NCBI RefSeq assembly: GCF_000715075.1
Contig: NC_134101.1
Location: 193,894,103-193,958,102, forward strand
DNA from: Nicotiana tabacum
Lineage: Eukaryota > Streptophyta > Magnoliopsida > Solanales > Solanaceae
Direction of reading: 5' to 3'
Length of the DNA: 64,000 nt
Shown here one piece after another: positions 39,469 through 50,400 of this stretch. The notes under the pieces are model-generated. The model was not told the origin of the DNA. It saw only the letters and a list, made by a program, of their open reading frames with translations, and searched no databases. A program made the translations under genes and the position numbers. Numbering within the stretch: position 1 is the stretch's first letter; each line of letters starts with the position of its first letter.

Positions 39469-39669
39469 GTAGACCTGTCCTGCCACCTTTCCTGCATCAT
39501 GAGTTATCCTAGGATGTAACTCGGATGTTTTTCCTTTAGTTTCTTGTTTTGAATTCCTGAATTATAAACCTTTTTATCTTCCAAATTCCAAGGAATAAAA
39601 ATTAGTATTTCCTCATTTTTTTTCCTTTATTTTGATTTTTGCTATTTTTCCTTTATTTTTTCCTTTCAG
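39469..39669 (+). other. Predicted 201-bp spliced intron between protease and RT
   Basis: The donor is GG|GTAGAC and the acceptor TTTTTCCTTTCAG| after a long pyrimidine tract. Removing it joins the glycine codon GG|T and restores one frame from protease to RT (ESGYNNAALNNMTCL), bypassing the TAG formed at 39470. An intron at this position is a known property of Ogre elements. Splicing itself is inferred. Confidence 0.8.
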
Positions 39670-42600
39670 TTATAATAATGCGGCTTTAAATAATATGACA
39701 TGCTTGCGGACGTCACGCCCAGATCACAACGAGCTGTTTAATTGTGAAATAATGAACCAAGAACCAGAATATGATGAAGAAGAGGCTTTTAGGAAAATAA
39801 ATCGAGAATTGGAACACTTTGAGAATAAACCTAAGCCGAATCTGAATGACACTGAACCGGTTAATTTGGGAACTCCTGAAGAAATCCGAGAGACCAAAAT
39901 AAGCATTCACACGGACAAGAAAATGTAAGACGCGATAATTCAACTCCTTTTTGAATTCAAAGATGTGTTTGCTTGGTCATACGATGACATGCCAGGATTA
40001 GGTGTTGATCTAGTGGTGAATAAATCGTCAATTTACCCTGATTGTCCTCCAGTTCAACAAAAGCAGAGAAAGTTCAAAATTGATGTCAGTGATAAAATTA
40101 AAGAAGAAATCACCAAGCAGTTGAAAACAGGAGTAATTCGGGTAGTCCAGTACACCACGTGGTTGGCGAATGTAGTTCCAGTGCCGAAAAAAGATGGAAA
40201 GACTCGAGTGTGTGTGGATTATCGAGATTTGAACAGGGCGAGTCCCAAAGACAATTTCCCATTGCCCAACATCCACATCCTTGTTGATAATTGTGCCAAA
40301 CATGAGATACAGTCCTTCGTAGATTGTTACGCTGGATATCATCAGGTGTTGATGGATGAAGAAGACGCCGAGAAAACTGCCTTCACTACACATTGGGGTA
40401 CTTACTGTTATCGGGTTATGCCATTCGGTCTGAAGAATGCTGGGGCAACTTACATGAGAGCCATGACTGCCATTTTTCATGACATGATGCATCAAGAGAT
40501 AGAGGTGTATGTGGACGATGTGATAGTCAAGTCCAAGACTCAGGACGATCATATCCAAGACTTGAGGAAATTCTTCGAGAGATTGAGAAAGTATGACTTG
40601 AAGCTGAACCCGGCTAAATGCGCCTTCGGAGTCCCATCAGGCAAGCTTTTGGGTTTCATAGTAAGCAGGAGAGGTATCGAGTTAGATCCAACAAAGATAA
40701 AATCTATCTGAGATCTACCTCCTCCAAGAACGAAGAAAGACGTGATGAGTCTATTGGGCAGGTTAAACTATATCAGTCGATTCATTTCCCAGCTGACTAG
40801 CACATGTGAGCCCATATTCAAGCTATTGAGGAAGGATGCAGCGATCAAATAGACGGCTGAGTGTCAAGAAGCTTTTGACAAGATCAAAGAATATCTTTCA
40901 AATCCCCCAGTTTTGGTCCCGCCAGAGCCAGAGAGACCCTTGTTCTTGTATCTGACAATCTTGGAAAATTCTTTCGGTTGCGTCCTCGAGCAACATGACA
41001 TAACCAGAAAGAAAGAGCAGGCGATCTATTACTTGAGCAAGAAATTCACCGGCTACGAAGCCAAGTACACTTTGCTGGAAAGAACGTGTTGTGCTTTGAC
41101 GTGGGTCGCTCAAAAATTGAGACATTATCTCCAAGCTCACACTACTTACCTCATAAGCAGGTTGGATCCTTTGAAGTACATATTTCAAAAACCAATGCCT
41201 ACTGGAAGACTGGCCAAGTGGCAAATCTTGCTTACTGAATTTGACATAGTCTATGTCACCCGCACGGCAATGAAAGCCCAGGCGTTAGCGGATCATTTGG
41301 TCGAAAACCCGGTTGATGAGGAATACCAACCATTGAGTACTTATTTTCCAGATGAAGAAATAAACACCATAGAAGTAGTCTCGGAAAACGCTCATGTTTG
41401 GAAGATGTTCTTCGATGGGGCCGTAAACGCCAAAGGTGTAGGAATTGGGGAAATCTTGATCTCACCCTCTGGTCAGCACTATCCTGCTACAGCTAGGCTG
41501 CGCTTCTTTTGCACGAACAATACAGCTGAATATGAAGCCTGCATCATTGGCATGCATATGGCTATCGATCAGGATGTTGAAGATTTATTGATTATGGGGG
41601 ACTCTGACCTGATTATCCGGCAAGCCCAAGGTGAATGGGAAACTCGGGATGTCAAGCTTATCCCTTACTGACAGCACGTGGAGGATCTAGGCAAGCGATT
41701 CAAATCGATAGAGTTCAGGTATATCCTGTGTTGTCACAACGAACTAGCGGATGCACTTGCCACCTTAGCTTCAATGTTACCCTAAAAAGGCAACGCCTAC
41801 GTCGATCCCTTGGAAATCCAAATCAGGGAAAGACACGGTTACTGTAATGTAGTCGAGGCAGGATCAAGTACCCAGCCATGGTACCATGATATCAAGAGGT
41901 TCTTGAAGACACAAGAATACCCCGAACATGCTACTGGAGATCAAAAGAGAACTATTAGGCGGCATGCAGGTGGTTTCTTTTTGAGCGGCGAGGTATTGTA
42001 TAAAAGGACCCCGGACCTCAATTTGTTAAGATGTGTTGACGCCGAGGAGGCAGGAAGGATCATGCATGAAGTACACGCAGGAGTATGCGGGACCCACATG
42101 AACGGGTATGTTTTGGCAAAGAAAATCCTTCGAGCGGGTTATTACTGGATGACCATGGAAAAGGACTGTTTTAGCTTCGTTCGAAAGTGTCATCAGTGTC
42201 AGGTGCATGGTGATTTGATTCATGCACCTCCCACAGAACTGCATCCCATGTCTGCACCTTGGCCATTTATTGCTTGGGGCATGGACGTCATTGGTCCGAT
42301 CGAGCCGAAGGCCTCAAATGGACACAGATTCATATTGGTTGCTATCGACTACTTCACGAAATGGGTAGAAGCTGTCACTCTCAAATCGGTCACTAAGAAG
42401 GCTGTGGTGGATTTTGTACATTCAAATCTCATTTGTCGTTTCGGTATTCCTGCAACTATCATCACAGATAACGTGGCAAACCTGAATAGTCACTTGATGG
42501 GGAATGTATGCGAACAGTTCAAAATAACGCATAGGAACTCCACTCCTTATCGGCCCAAGGCCAATGGCGCTGTTGAAGCAGTAAACAAGAACATCAAGAA

Positions 42601-43126
42601 GATTTTGAGGAAGACGATCCAGAGTTCCCGACAATGGCATGAACAGTTACCCTTTGCATTGTTGGGATATCGCACTACAGTACGCACATCAGTATGGGCA
42701 ACCCCTTACTTGTTGGTTTATGGGACCGAGGCTGTGATACCAGTAGAGGTGGAAATTCCTTCGCTCCGAACCATTGTTGAAACAAAAATTGAAGATAGCG
42801 AGTGGGTTAAGACTCGATTGGAGCAGTTGACTTTGATTGACAAGAAACGAATGGTCGTGGTTTGTCACGGACAGTTGTACCAACATAGAATGGCCCGTGC
42901 TTACAACAAGAAAGTACGACCCAGGAATTTTGAAGTAGGGCAGCTGGTATTAAGGCGCATTCTGCCACATCACCAGGAAGCGAAAGGAAAATTTGATACT
43001 AATTGGAAAGGCCCATACATCATCAGGAAGATATTGCCGAGAGGAGCATTGTATCTGGGTGATATTGAAGGAAATGATCCTGAAATAGCAGTGAATGCGA
43101 ATGCCATCAAAAGATATTATGTCTGA
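39670..43126 (+). pseudogene. Ogre RT, RNase H, archaeal-type RNase H and integrase (exon 2)
   Basis: One continuous frame, broken by five stops at 39926, 40709, 40850, 41669 and 41783. RT: TRVCVDYRDLNRASPKD, then YVDD at 40508-40519. Its own RNase H is at about 40900-41300. A second RNase H follows at 41395-41790 (FFDGA, NNTAEYEA, MGDSDL, ELADALA), diagnostic of Tat elements. Integrase has an HHCC end at about 42090-42210 and a core with Asp at 42283, Asp at 42467 and Glu at 42575, the last two 35 residues apart as in D35E. The usual Gly two after the second Asp is Val (DNV). It ends IKRYYV with no chromodomain. Three of the stops are one C-to-T step from CGA or CAG codons that would fit. 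Confidence 0.92.
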
Positions 43127-44104
43127 GTTTTACTTCAATGGTCTTGCCACGTTTGAGATGATGAAGGTTTTATTTCCACTACCCAAACACTATCAACTCT
43201 CTCTACAAGCCCTTTTGAGCCGGTTACATTTCTTTGGCTACCTTGTAAAAAAAACATTGATTGAGCCTGAACTACGTCTGACTTGATTCCGAAAGGATAC
43301 GTAGGCAGCCTCTCTCTGGGGTTCAGTCACACCAAAAATAAAATCCAATTTACCCTGAAATTGAAACCGGGGCACACCAAATGGTTTAGAAGTTGTAATT
43401 TCATCTACAATTCTTTTACCAAGCACAAGTCCTTCGGATCAAATTGCCAAAGGCAGGGGAAGCCAAGAGATATCATGATTGGAGGCCGATACATTCAAAA
43501 TTGAGAGAAATGAAACGAGAGAGTCTTGTCGGTGAAAACCTTCGGGCACCGTGAGGCGACGGGAGCAGAGAAATCGAAAATGAGAGAGCTTGTTTAGTAA
43601 TAACTCGCAAAGAGTGATATCTAGCGACAGCAAGGAGAGAAATGAGAGAGGTCGACTAGCGAAAACCCGCAAAGGGCGCTGTCGGCCGAAAAGATGATTC
43701 CATCTTAGAAAGTTTTGGCAAGGTTCCACTGGTTTGAGAACATAAATCCGTTTTTGGTTTATGAGGAAATGCAAGTTCGCGAATATCGGGCATCCAGTCC
43801 AAAAAGCATGTCATGTCAATTTAAAGTCAGCATTTTGCCTCAGATAAGTCTTTCTTGTCCCGAAAAGAACACTTCTCTTTTAAATTCTTTTTCTCCGCTG
43901 TTTGTTTGACTTTTCCTTGAATCCCTTTCATTTTAACCCTGAGTATGTTGGAAGGAAAAGGTGGCAGGGCCGGTTTCATGGAGCTCCGTTTAGTAAGAAG
44001 TAAAGAAAATACCCTGCTTCAGTGGTACGTCTGTCCAGTCCCGATTGATCATGATGTTGGTTGCCTTCGAAGTAAAGCCACACACACCCACACAAAAAAA
44101 ACCG
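43127..44104 (+). other. Region downstream of pol, non-coding
   Basis: No domain is recognised. Motif copy 3 lies at 43266-43330. Then come CGAGAGAG-rich phrases repeated near 43515-43680 (AACGAGAGAG, AATGAGAGAG with GGCGAAAACC-like strings) that suggest decayed short repeats. Confidence 0.6.
43266..43330 (+). other. Three-helix RNA motif, copy 3 (after pol)
   Basis: CTACGT (43272-43277) pairs with ACGTAG (43299-43304). The inner hairpin is TCC (43288-43290) with GGA (43295-43297) closed by a GAAA tetraloop. After GCA, GCCT (43308-43311) can pair with GGGT (43319-43322) using two G-U pairs. TGAA at the start and TTCA at the end are also complementary. Confidence 0.7.
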
Positions 44105-44305
44105 ACAAGTCCCTACAGGGTATCCCTTTGTACAAATCCCAACAGGGTCTCCCTTTGTGAAAATCCCCACAGAGTCTCCCCTTGTAAAAATCCCCCAAAG
44201 AGTCTGCCCCAGCTAATCCCCAACGAGTGTGCCTTGTACAAATCCCCACAGAGTCTCCCCAATAAAAATCCTCACTGAGTCTGCCTCGGTAAAAATCCCC
44301 AAGCA
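44105..44305 (+). repeat. Minisatellite, ~25-35 bp units (AATCCCCACAGAGTCTCCC)
   Basis: Six to seven imperfect units of the type AAATCCC(A/C)ACAGAGTCTCCC(T/C)TTGTA follow each other. They are unrelated to the larger array that follows at 44740. Small ORFs on both strands result from the periodicity. Confidence 0.8.
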
Positions 44306-44735
44306 GAATGGGATGGAAGGACCAAAGCCTTACACGGGCAAATTATCACAAATCCGGGAATGCGAGTCTGAGCAGTTTAAAAGGTTTTCGCCTGTGAATC
44401 CAATCAATGGCAGAGTTTCTCAACATCAATAAGGACGCAACAAAGCAATTGGAACAATCAAGGTCACCGAACCAACCACCATTTTCAAACTGATAATTGT
44501 TCTTTATTTGGAAAATTGAAACAGGTGTGATCCAAAGCAACCGTGCAAGAAGCAGGTGTCGCCCAAAAAGAAAAGAAATACGTGAATGCAAGAAACAACT
44601 TTGCAATAAGGAATCTACCCAAAAGGGAAGTTTCCCCAAAATTCTCTCCTGCATTATGCTAAACAAAAAAAAATAATAATAAAAAAAAAAGTAAGAAGAA
44701 AACTCAAAAAAGAGGGTTAGTTAGAATCCCCAATT
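44306..44735 (+). other. Unique spacer between two minisatellites
   Basis: No ORF with a domain and no repeat beyond an A-rich stretch at 44665-44710. It is part of the 3' non-coding region of the Ogre element. Confidence 0.5.
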
Positions 44736-44739
44736 TTCT

Positions 44740-46730
44740 GTAAGCCAGCATTAGGGCTCCAATCCCTGAGTTGAGAATTTTTCCATTTAGCCAACTTTAG
44801 GGCTCCAATCCCTGAGTTGAGCAATTTTCCATTTAGCCAGCATTAGGGCTCCAATCCCTGAGTTGAGCATTTTTCCATTTAGCCAACATTAGGGCTCTAA
44901 TCCCTGAGTTGAGCATTTTTCTATTTAGCCAACATTAGGGCTCCAATCCCTGAGTTGAGCAATTTTCTTTTAGCCGACATTAGAGCTCAAATCCCTAAGT
45001 TGAGCGTTTTTCCTTTAGCCAGCATTACGGCTCCAATCCCTGAGTTGAGCATTTTTCTTTTAGCCGACATTAGGGCTCCAATCCCTGAGTTGAGCATTTT
45101 TCTTGTTAGCCGACATTAGGGCTCCAATCCCTGAGTTGAGCGTTTTTCCTTTAAGCCAGCATTAGAGCTCCAATCCCTGAGTTGAGCAACTTTCTTTTAG
45201 CTGACATTAGGGCTCCAATCCCTAAGTTGAGCGTTTTTCCTTTAGCCAGCATTAGGGCTCCAATCCCTGAGTTGAGCGACTTTCCTTTAGCCAACATTAG
45301 GGCTTCAATCCTTAAGTTGAACATTTTTTCCTTTAAGCCAACATTAGGGCTCCAATCCCTTAGTTGAGCAACTTTCCTTTAGCCAACATTAGGGCTCTAA
45401 CCCCTGAGTTGAGCATTTTTCTTTTAGCCGACATTAGGGCTCCAATCCCTGAGTTGAGCGTTTTCCTTTAGCCGACATTAGGGCTCCAATCCCTGAGTTG
45501 AGCGTTTTTCCTTTAGCCAGCATTAGGGATCCAATCCCTGAGTTGAGCAATTTTCTGTAGCCAGCATTAGGGCTCCAATCCCTGAGTTGAGCAACTTTCC
45601 TTTAGCCAACATTAGGGCTCCAATCCCCGAGTTGAGCATTTTTTCCTTTAAGCCAGCATTAGGGCTCCAATCCCTGAGTTGAGAAACTTTCCTTTAGCCA
45701 ACATTAGGGCTCCAACCCCTGAGTTGAGCATTTTTCTTTTAGCCGACATTAGGGCTCCAATCCCTGAGTTGAGCGACTTTCTTTTAGCCAACATTAGGGC
45801 TCCAACCCCTGAGTTGAGCATTTTTCTTTTAGCCGACATTAGGGCTCCAATCCATGAGTTGAGCGTTTTCCTTTAGCCGACATTAGGGCTTCAATCCCTG
45901 AGTTGAGCGTTTTTCCTTTAGCCAGCATTAGGGCTCCAATCCCTGAGTTGAGTAATTTTCTGTAGCCAGCATCAGGGCTCCAATCCCTAAGTGGAGCATT
46001 TTTCCATTTAGCCAGCATTAGGGCTCCAATCCCTGAGTTGAGTAGTTTTCCATTTAGCCGACATTAGGGCTCCAATCGCTGAGTTGAGCGTTTTTCCTTT
46101 AGCCAGCATTAGGGCTCCAATCCCTGAGTTGAGCAATTTTCTGTAGCCAGCATCAGGGCTCCAATCCCTGAGTTGAGCATTTTTCCATTTAGCCAGCATT
46201 AGGGCCTCAATCCCTGAGTTGAGCGATTTTTCCAGTTAGCCGACATTAGGGCTCCAATCCCTAAGTTGAGCACTTTCTTTTAGCCAGCATTAGGGCTCCA
46301 ACCCCTGAGTTGAGCGACTTTCTTTTAGCCAATATTAGGGCTCCAACCCCTGAGTTGAGCGACTTTCTTTTAGCCAGCATTAGGGCTCCAATCCCTGAGT
46401 TGAGCGATTTTTTCCAGTTAGCCGACATTAGGGCTCCAATCCCTAAGTTGAGCATTTTTCCTTTAGCCGACATTAGGGCTCCCATCCCTGAGTTGAGCAT
46501 TTTTCCTTTAGCCAGCATTAGGGCTCCAACCCCTGAGTTGAGCGACTTTCTTTTAGCCAACATCAGGGCTCCAATCCCTGAGTTGAGACATTTTCCTTTA
46601 GCCAGCATTAGGGCGCCAATCCCTGAGTTGAGCAACCTTCCTTTAGCCGACATTAGGGCTCCAATCCCTGAGTTGTACATTTTTACTCTTTGCGATATTA
46701 GGGCTCCTATCCCTGAGTTGCGCTTTATAG
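44740..46730 (+). repeat. Tandem array of ~45-bp units (about 44 copies) in the 3' region
   Basis: The unit contains AGC-(C/T)-GACATTAGGGCTCCAA, then TCCCTGAGTTGAGC and a T-rich linker of variable length. Most units are 45 bases, so a frame stays open for several units (15-residue period with IRAPIPELS), but length changes break it and there is no start context. Neighbours alternate subtypes (CAGCATT, CGACATT, CAACATT). Such arrays in the 3' region are typical of Ogre elements and are known to seed plant satellite DNA. Confidence 0.93.
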
Positions 46731-47469
46731 ACTAGAGTTTTTGCAATCCCCTCATCAGTGCTGTAAGTTTTCATGACAATTAACTCACGAAATTTTCCTA
46801 GTAAAACTGGGGCAGAAAATTTCGTTCGTTTGTTTTGCTGTCTCAGCAGGTATGACCTCGAGGTGCATGGATCGAGACGACCTACGGGATGAGTCTCAAT
46901 CCAGAATAAAGAAAAGAAGAAAAAAAAGAACAAAAAAGAAGATGTTCCCACATATTGGAACAAACAAAGGGCAGGTCGCTCAAAAATTGGATCAAATTCC
47001 CGAGCTCCGCCAATCCCGTTTCACTCAATACTGCAGAAATAAACAAGCACCTACAACTTGCAAGCCATCAAGATTCAGATCGAAGTCTACAAGCAGAATC
47101 AGCTAAGACCCAAGATCAAGTTGCAAAAGAGTTATAGATAGGAATCTTGTAACTAGCGGTTGACAGGCATAAGTAGTTATTTCAGTTTTCAATTTCCTTT
47201 GGTTGTAATAAGGAGGTCAGTAAAGCAGTAGTGGCAACAACGATAGCAGTAACAGCAAGCGTTGCAATCCCATGGTAGTCCCAGCTACCAAAGTTTCCCG
47301 AACTACATTGACCTGATTCCTGTTTAGCCCAGGATATGTAGGAAATCTTTGAAGCAAAGATTCGGTCAAATCTTTCAAAAATGTGCTTCACACGGAGTAG
47401 TCCAACGAGCAAAAATCACTCATATCCGCTCACTTTATCTTTGCATGAAAACCTCGCATGTTTTCAAAC
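46731..47469 (+). other. 3' non-coding region between array and LTR
   Basis: No recognised domain. The last decayed array units run to about 46725, followed by an A/G-rich stretch (46900-46945) and motif copy 4 at 47298-47371. Confidence 0.6.
47298..47371 (+). other. Three-helix RNA motif, copy 4 (before 3' LTR)
   Basis: CTACAT (47303-47308) pairs with ATGTAG (47336-47341), a G-C to A-U swap relative to copies 1-3. The inner hairpin is TCCTG (47318-47322) with CAGGA (47330-47334). The third helix is ATCTTTG (47345-47351) with CAAAGAT (47355-47361), seven pairs. It is the most diverged copy in sequence but the best paired. Confidence 0.75.
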
Positions 47470-47482
47470 AATGAGGGGCAGC
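47470..47482 (+). promoter_or_regulatory. Polypurine tract
   Basis: AATGAGGGGCAGC directly precedes the 3' LTR start TGTGAGCA. Its position and the AGGGG core fit the plus-strand primer of LTR elements. Confidence 0.7.
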
Positions 47483-50400
47483 TGTGAGCAGGTGATTTTT
47501 GTCTACGTTACAATTGCTCCAAAAGAAATCGAAAAATAAAAACAAATGGTTTTGTTGTACAATTTTTTGAATTTACGTGGAATTTTGTTAGTTGTCTGTA
47601 GTTTTATCTGTGATTGTTTTAGTTTTGTCAAATAAAAATATAAAAAATATATGTGTCGCGTGTAAGTTTAGGATATCGTTCTACTATTAGGAATTAATCA
47701 AACCATAATTTAGTTTTAGGAAAAACTACAAAAATACGCATCTTTTATTCTATTTTTGTTGTCATTGAGTGATTTTATTTTAATTAAATATTAATATGTG
47801 TGATAATTGTTGTTTAAGTAGTAATTAATATTAGTATAGTTTTATTTTGATTTTACAATTTTGTTAGGAATTTTATTTAGAAATTAAAAGAAGGAAAAGA
47901 AAGGAGTTTAAATTGAAGAAAACCCGGATTTGGGCTCATGTCAAACCAAAGAAAATTAGGCCCAAAGCTATACATTGGCCCAATCCTTGGCCCAGCCCCT
48001 CAGACGAAAGAAACGACGTCATTTCGGGAGCTTTGATCTGAGCCGTTCATCTCCCCCGATCCCACGGTCTTAAACACGCCTTATAGCCCGACCCGTTCCC
48101 GTTTGAGATCGACCCAGTCTCACGTTTTCAACCACACGACGTCGTTCTCATTGATGAAAGGATCCTGGCCATTTATCCAACTTGATCCAACGGCCAGGAT
48201 CAAACAACCCACCCCGTATATAATTCCTCATCCCTCACCCCGTACCCCCGAGCCAGACCCCCCTCCCCCATCTTCGTCTCCCTCACCAAACCCAAACCCC
48301 TTAGAACCCTAGCGCCGCCCCCTTTACCCTCACCGTAAACCCGGCGGCAACAACGCCGGTGACCCCCAGACTAACACCCCTAGGGCACCTCGACCCCCTG
48401 AACACAGATCCACAAGCCGTGGGTCTCAAATCTTCCCCCACAGTCTCGAATCTTCATTTGAAGATTCGAGCCTGACCCCAGCCCATGCCAAACCCCCCAA
48501 ATCCATGCCAGGTACTCCCCTGACCTCCCTCGTGACCAAACCAAGCTTGGTTTGGTCCGAATCTAACCAGAAAAACCTGAATCCCAAATCCGCCCTAAGA
48601 ACCCTAGAAATCCAGAATCCGAGTTTTTGTCCGTTTAAACAAGAAGGTTGGGGTCTAATAGACTTTAATCGAAGTGTTCTCAGTTGAGAACACTTCGATT
48701 AAAGTCCGTTCAACCCCAAAAGAGGTTCGATTCAAAATCCGAGACAGGGCAGTCTGATTTTTAACTCTTTAAGGTATTTCTCCTACTTTTCTTTGTTGAT
48801 TCCATGTTGTTTATTTTGTTATTGTTTGTTCATATATTTGAATGTCAGTTTGATCTGTTTTGTTGTGTCAACTATTCTGTCCATCTCACCTAGATCTTTA
48901 TTTGATCGAATTGGTTTCTGTGTGTTTATTACGTATAATTACAATTTGTGTAATCGAGTCGAATAAGTTTCGTCAATCAGTTAAGTTTCCCACAAATCCC
49001 CGTGCATGTCAACATGAAATCATAATCTGTGCTTGTTCAAGTTTGGTTATCAGCTATTAATTGTGTGGTTGTAATTCGCGTAGTCGATTCGATATATGTC
49101 GTCAATTAGTTTGAGTTTGGAATGGTATTAATTTGACTCGTGTTGTTTGTTTTCTGCTGAAGCTTTGTTTGAATCCAATTGAGTGTAGCTGCTTGTAGTT
49201 TGTTCAATTTGAATTAAGAACCACTTAAGGATTGGTTATAGCTGTAATTTTAATGAAAATTTTAGGACCTTGAGTTAAGTGGACTGCCAGTTTGGAGTAT
49301 GGTTGAACCATTAGAATAATCTAGTGCAAATACACCTTGGCTGACATCTTTACAAATGAGAAGTCAGGTGTAAGGTGAGTTTAATAATAAAAGGCTGAAG
49401 ATGCACATGAGAATGGTAGTGGAACCTGCTGTACAGAATGGTATCCACTGCCTTTCTGAACTTCAGCAGTTTAAAGTAGAAGTAACCCCATGCCTAGACA
49501 ATCCTAAGTGGAGATGACAGCCTTTAAGGCTTATTTTAAGCCCTGGGCAGCCTGTCCTTAAAGGCAGTTTTTCTTGCTTTCTATAAGGATATATAAGGGG
49601 AGGATCAGAAAAGGATATAGAGAGAGTGCAGGGAGAACTGGGGAGAAGAGATAGAATAGAGATATCACTTGAGACTTAAAAGAGTTTTAAAAATAGTTGA
49701 CAACCAAAACAACAGAAAGACTATTCCATTGAATTTTTCGATTCAGTTTCGAGTTTAGTAGTTGAAGTCGACATCTCAGTTTGATTTCAATTTGCATGAA
49801 CTTCTTCTGCGATCTATTAGTTCAGCTTTGGTTTAAGTTCAAGTTCAGTTGAGTCTTTCGGGTGTTGATTGTGCTGTTGGGTTTTAATAAAACATTCTGG
49901 GCTTCCTTTGAGTGTATTTCTGGGGTATTTCTGCGGTTGAAATTGCTTTTTTTGCTATTCGTTTGCCACTGTTACTCTACTGACCCTTCTTCTTCTTCAA
50001 TTGTAAGCACTTTTAGGTACATACTTCTGAAACCATGTGTTGTTGAAAGCTTGAAGTTTGAAGTAAAAAATAAAGAAATGAACGTCGCCTGCTTCATAGT
50101 ACTTGTGTTCAAGATATAGCAATAGGTTGAACGATAGTTAGCCTGTATTTGTTTAAGCTCATTCCGACTGCATTTGTTCTGTATGAATTGGAACGTACCC
50201 TAACTGATATGGACTGTTAAATAGTATGTTGTTAGATCAGACGTATCTCCATGTGCATAACAATTTAGTCTGATTTAGTGATGACGGTATAACGTAGAAT
50301 CATGGCAAGCATCTGTATTTACTCCTGTTTGGATCTTTGAACTGTCAAACTTGTTATATCTGGTCCAATTTGATTTCAAGAAAGACGTATCCCAAACAAA

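Noticed and set aside
40028..40558. 176-residue minus ORF opposite RT
   Set aside because: It is a shadow of the RT reading frame and has no domain.
39670..43126. Endogenous pararetrovirus or retrovirus
   Set aside because: No movement protein, coat or envelope motif is present. The integrase, LTRs and 5-bp target duplication define an LTR retrotransposon.
43266..43330. Hammerhead or other self-cleaving ribozyme at the repeated motif
   Set aside because: GAAA is present in copy 3 but the conserved CTGATGA core and the cleavage triplet arrangement are not, and the other copies lack GAAA.
44740..46730. CRISPR-like regular repeat array
   Set aside because: Units are contiguous with only a T-rich linker and no unique spacers, and the DNA is a plant retroelement.
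45182..46735. ORFs with 15-residue repeats (IRAPIPELS and, on minus, LNSGIGALM)
   Set aside because: The array is a minisatellite in the 3' non-coding part of the retroelement. Frames are kept only because most units are 45 bases, they break often, and there is no start context.
32709..47371. tRNA or tRNA-like structure for the four-copy motif
   Set aside because: No T-loop (GGTTCGA-type), anticodon stem or CCA-like end; the helix order does not match a cloverleaf.
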